Origin: Flavobacteriaceae bacterium UBA7684
GTDB taxonomy: Bacteria > Bacteroidota > Bacteroidia > Flavobacteriales > Flavobacteriaceae
DNA: 64,000 nucleotides
Reading direction: 5' to 3'
NCBI GenBank assembly: GCA_002482885.1
Contig: DLGW01000005.1
Span: 252,533 to 316,532, forward strand
How positions within the stretch are numbered: the stretch's first letter is position 1; each line of letters opens with the position of its first letter. This document shows positions 62,048 through 64,000 of the stretch, piece after piece. Below the pieces are notes generated by a model that saw only the letters and a program-made list of their open reading frames with translations, searched no databases and was not told the DNA's origin. A program made the position numbers and the translations under genes.

Positions 62048-62329
62048 TTATTCGGAAAGCTGTGCTATACAGTAGTCAATTTCTCTGATTAGTGAATTTA
62101 TTTTTAGTTTAGTTTCACGCTTATTTTCATCACTGCCTAGTAATGCATTGGCTAATTTTAGTGTTTCTAAATCTTTTGTAAGAGTTTGAATTTCAAGCTC
62201 TTGTTTATTTGATTTCTCTTTGGAAATCTCCAATTCTTGTTTAAGCATTTGGTTTTCGTTTTCTAACCTTTGCAGTTTTGAAAACAATTTTACCAAATTA
62301 CTCTCTAGCGATTGAATGATTTCGGTCAT
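62048..62329 (-). CDS. Small coiled-coil protein upstream of zapA
   Basis: 93 residues, almost entirely heptad-type coiled coil (LVKLFSKLQRLENENQMLKQ through about residue 60). It resembles the small coiled-coil proteins often encoded next to zapA in Bacteroidetes and is comparable in size to ZapB, but homology to ZapB cannot be claimed from this. The 3-base gap to zapA suggests a joint role in division. A promoter lies 33 bases upstream. Confidence 0.78.
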   Translation of the reverse strand: MTEIIQSLESNLVKLFSKLQRLENENQMLKQELEISKEKSNKQELEIQTLTKDLETLKLANALLGSDENKRETKLKINSLIREIDYCIAQLSE

Positions 62330-62362
62330 ACTAAAATTGTGCTTTTACATTACACAACTTTA

Positions 62363-62393
62363 CAAAGTTAAAATTCCAAGTGAATAAAAGCAA
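62363..62393 (-). promoter_or_regulatory. Predicted promoter of the coiled-coil-zapA operon
   Basis: Minus strand TTG (62393-62391), 20 bases, TAACTTTG (62370-62363), a good match to TTG-N19-TAnnTTTG. Confidence 0.5.
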
Positions 62394-62434
62394 TCAATTT
62401 TTGAAAATAAATTTATTATTCTGGATTTATAGAC

Positions 62435-62626
62435 TTATTTATTCTTTAGGTAAATTTTAATCACAAATAAAAGTAAGATGAAAACAACAAAACCAATGAT
62501 TACTTTATAGCTTCCTTTGTAGTAGTTTTGGTGGGTGTTTTTGTCTTTTTTGTAGGTATATATCATGGCTGAAACAAAAAAGAAAATAAAAATTAAAGCG
62601 AATATGATTTGACCTTGTGTAAACAT
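62435..62626 (-). CDS. Small two-helix membrane protein of unknown function
   Basis: 63 residues with TM segments at about 7-23 and 41-59, joined by a basic loop (TYKKDKNTHQNYYKGSYK). The ATG is 4 bases after the DUF4249 gene stop, so it is probably the last gene of the TonB receptor-DUF4249 transcript. No family recognised. Confidence 0.65.
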   Translation of the reverse strand: MFTQGQIIFALIFIFFFVSAMIYTYKKDKNTHQNYYKGSYKVIIGFVVFILLLFVIKIYLKNK

Positions 62627-62630
62627 ATTT

Positions 62631-63455
62631 TTATTCTTTAGAAGTAATGGTATAGGTAATATTATTTACTTGCGAAGCTCTAAAATAACCTAATGGATTT
62701 TTGTTTTTATCGGTTTGATTAATGATGTTTCCTTTTACAGTTGCCGATGGAGTAGAAAATGGCCCTCCGCCAGAACTTCCTGCAATAGACAAAAGTACTT
62801 TTAAGTAGTTGTAATAGCCTTCACTAATGCCTAATTGTACAATATTTACGGATTCATTTTTCTTTAATTCGTCGTCTCTGTATAATTCAAACATTTCATT
62901 ACCGTCGGTAAATTGATCGTTTTGTACACCGTATTCAAATAAGGGTTTGCTAGATGGCTTGGCTCCTGTAAGGTAAAAATTCTTTTCGCCTTTGGGGTCG
63001 TTATATTTAATTTTTATTTCGGTGGTTTTTCCTCCTGCAAATCCATTGGTTTGAATGTCTTCTATACTATTAATATTTGGTGCAGGAATCATTTTTTCGG
63101 TTGCTTTAAAAATAGTTCCGTTGTATTCTACGGTTAAGGTATAGGTTTCATTTATTTCCGAAACAAAATCACTACAAACGTATTTTCCATCGTTATTATC
63201 TATAAAATTAAATACTTCTGCTTTGCTATTGGTAATGTAAACCTTGGCACCGCTTACCATAGGCATTTCATTTTTAAAATAATCCGAAGTTTTACTAATG
63301 GTTATGGTTTGCAATTTTCCATCGGTTGTTTTGTCCCAATAAATAGGGGCGTCAACAATTAATTGTGGTGGGGCAGTATTTAAATCTACATCTATAACTT
63401 CTTCACAAGAAGTTAGTAGAAATACCAATAGTAGGATTTGAAATATATTTTTCAT
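62631..63455 (-). CDS. DUF4249 family outer-membrane lipoprotein
   Basis: 274 residues. Lipoprotein signal MKNIFQILLLVFLLTSC (Cys17) followed by EEVIDVDLNTAPPQLIVDAP, the hallmark of DUF4249. A beta-rich body with TVEYNGTIFKATEKMIPAP and NFYLTGAKPSSKP. DUF4249 proteins are encoded next to a TonB-dependent receptor in Bacteroidetes and probably form an uptake pair at the outer membrane; the substrate is unknown. It lies 25 bases after the receptor stop. Confidence 0.88.
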   Translation of the reverse strand: MKNIFQILLLVFLLTSCEEVIDVDLNTAPPQLIVDAPIYWDKTTDGKLQTITISKTSDYFKNEMPMVSGAKVYITNSKAEVFNFIDNNDGKYVCSDFVSEINETYTLTVEYNGTIFKATEKMIPAPNINSIEDIQTNGFAGGKTTEIKIKYNDPKGEKNFYLTGAKPSSKPLFEYGVQNDQFTDGNEMFELYRDDELKKNESVNIVQLGISEGYYNYLKVLLSIAGSSGGGPFSTPSATVKGNIINQTDKNKNPLGYFRASQVNNITYTITSKE

Positions 63456-63480
63456 CGTTTATTAAGGTTTAATACGATTC

Positions 63481-64000
63481 TTAAAATTTAAAATTATAGG
63501 TTACCGAAGGCACAATTCCAAAAATGGAAAGTCTAACGGCTTCGTTATTCCCAGTATCATTATTCTGACGGAAGGTAATGGATGCTGCATTTTTTCGGTT
63601 GTATAAATTGTATATGCTAAATACCCATTCTCCGCTCCACCTTTTTTCTTTTTTAGCAGTAGGGGTATAGGTAGCTGCAATATCTAAATGGTGAAAGGCG
63701 GGTAATTCATTTTTGTTTCGGGAACTATAACTAGGTACGCTTAAAGGTGTACCGATGTTTCCTATTGGACTAAAGTTGTATTGTCCGTTTGGAAAGGTAA
63801 CAGGTCTTCCGGTTTGGAAAATGAAGTTCAATCCGAAAGTCCATCTTTTATTCAGTTCATAAGTACTAGAAATGGCTAAGTTGTGTAATTTATCGTACAC
63901 ATTTTTATACCAATCACCATTGTTGATGCCTACTTCGTTGGGTGTTCTACCAGGTGTTCTTTGTTCGGTTCTAGAAATCGTGTAGGCTACCCAACCGGTG
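63481..64000 (-). CDS. TonB-dependent receptor, C-terminal part
   Basis: The frame is open to the right edge of the window; about the last 172 residues are present, beginning TGWVAYTISRTEQR. Alternating beta strands such as HNLAISSTYELNKRWTFGLN, FHHLDIAATY and WVFSIYNLYNRKNAASI, ending in SVTYNFKF with the terminal Phe required for outer-membrane insertion, identify the barrel end of a TonB-dependent receptor. It is paired with the DUF4249 lipoprotein downstream; ligand unknown. Confidence 0.88.
   Translation of the reverse strand, partial: TGWVAYTISRTEQRTPGRTPNEVGINNGDWYKNVYDKLHNLAISSTYELNKRWTFGLNFIFQTGRPVTFPNGQYNFSPIGNIGTPLSVPSYSSRNKNELPAFHHLDIAATYTPTAKKEKRWSGEWVFSIYNLYNRKNAASITFRQNNDTGNNEAVRLSIFGIVPSVTYNFKF

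Overview
The window reads as a low-GC chromosome segment from a member of the Flavobacteriaceae, probably Flavobacterium or a close relative. The evidence is the Bacteroidetes promoter signature (TTTG, about 19 bases, TAnnTTTG) ahead of several genes, TonB receptor/DUF4249 and CarH-crtIBZ gene sets, the order zapA - 6S-like RNA - rny, and the almost complete absence of Shine-Dalgarno sequences.

Left flank (1-17100): housekeeping and transport genes. These are the end of a lactonase, fahA, glyA, lpdA, tsaC, a lipoprotein oligopeptide-binding protein, a CtlX-type hydrolase, an FMN reductase, a DUF2167 membrane protein, a three-gene heavy-metal RND efflux set (CzcA-like pump, TolC-like channel, HlyD-like adaptor), terC and a small secreted protein. 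Four copies of a hairpin-rich intergenic repeat sit at the 3' ends of these genes. One copy lies directly after the pump stop codon and produces a false N-terminal extension of the TolC-like gene.

Centre (17225-56119): a 39-kb plus-strand surface polysaccharide/glycan locus. It opens with a Wzm/Wzt-type ABC exporter and ends with a polyprenyl-phosphate sugar-phosphotransferase. Between them are many glycosyltransferases, wecB, an O-antigen ligase/polymerase-like membrane protein, methyltransferases, a deacetylase, an exostosin-like protein and two separate nonulosonic (sialic-like) acid blocks. The first block (24633-36837) has pseB, pseC and pseI. With them are two GNATs, an aldo/keto reductase, an SpsF-type cytidylyltransferase, a class III aminotransferase, a PseA/WbpG-type amidotransferase with its own HisH and HisF paralogues, and a sugar N-formyltransferase. 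No PseG hydrolase is visible. The second block (37173-42236) has neuB, neuC, neuA, a putative transferase and a second formyltransferase. Genes mostly overlap by 1-29 bases, which suggests translational coupling. Three decayed genes (about 21764-22206, 36838-36954 and 46969-47365) show that the locus has been remodelled.

Right flank (56116-64000, all minus strand): a carotenoid operon, crtZ-crtB-crtI under a CarH-like B12-binding MerR regulator, with four copies of TTAAACAA on its promoter. Then come rny, a 6S-like RNA, zapA, a coiled-coil protein, a small membrane protein, a DUF4249 lipoprotein and the C-terminal end of a TonB-dependent receptor.

The most unusual material is the first nonulosonate block. 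It is predicted to make a pseudaminic-type sugar with amidino and/or formyl groups, and possibly an extra amine, using a HisF paralogue that has lost one catalytic aspartate. The B12 photoreceptor-like regulator with its repeat-array promoter is also notable.
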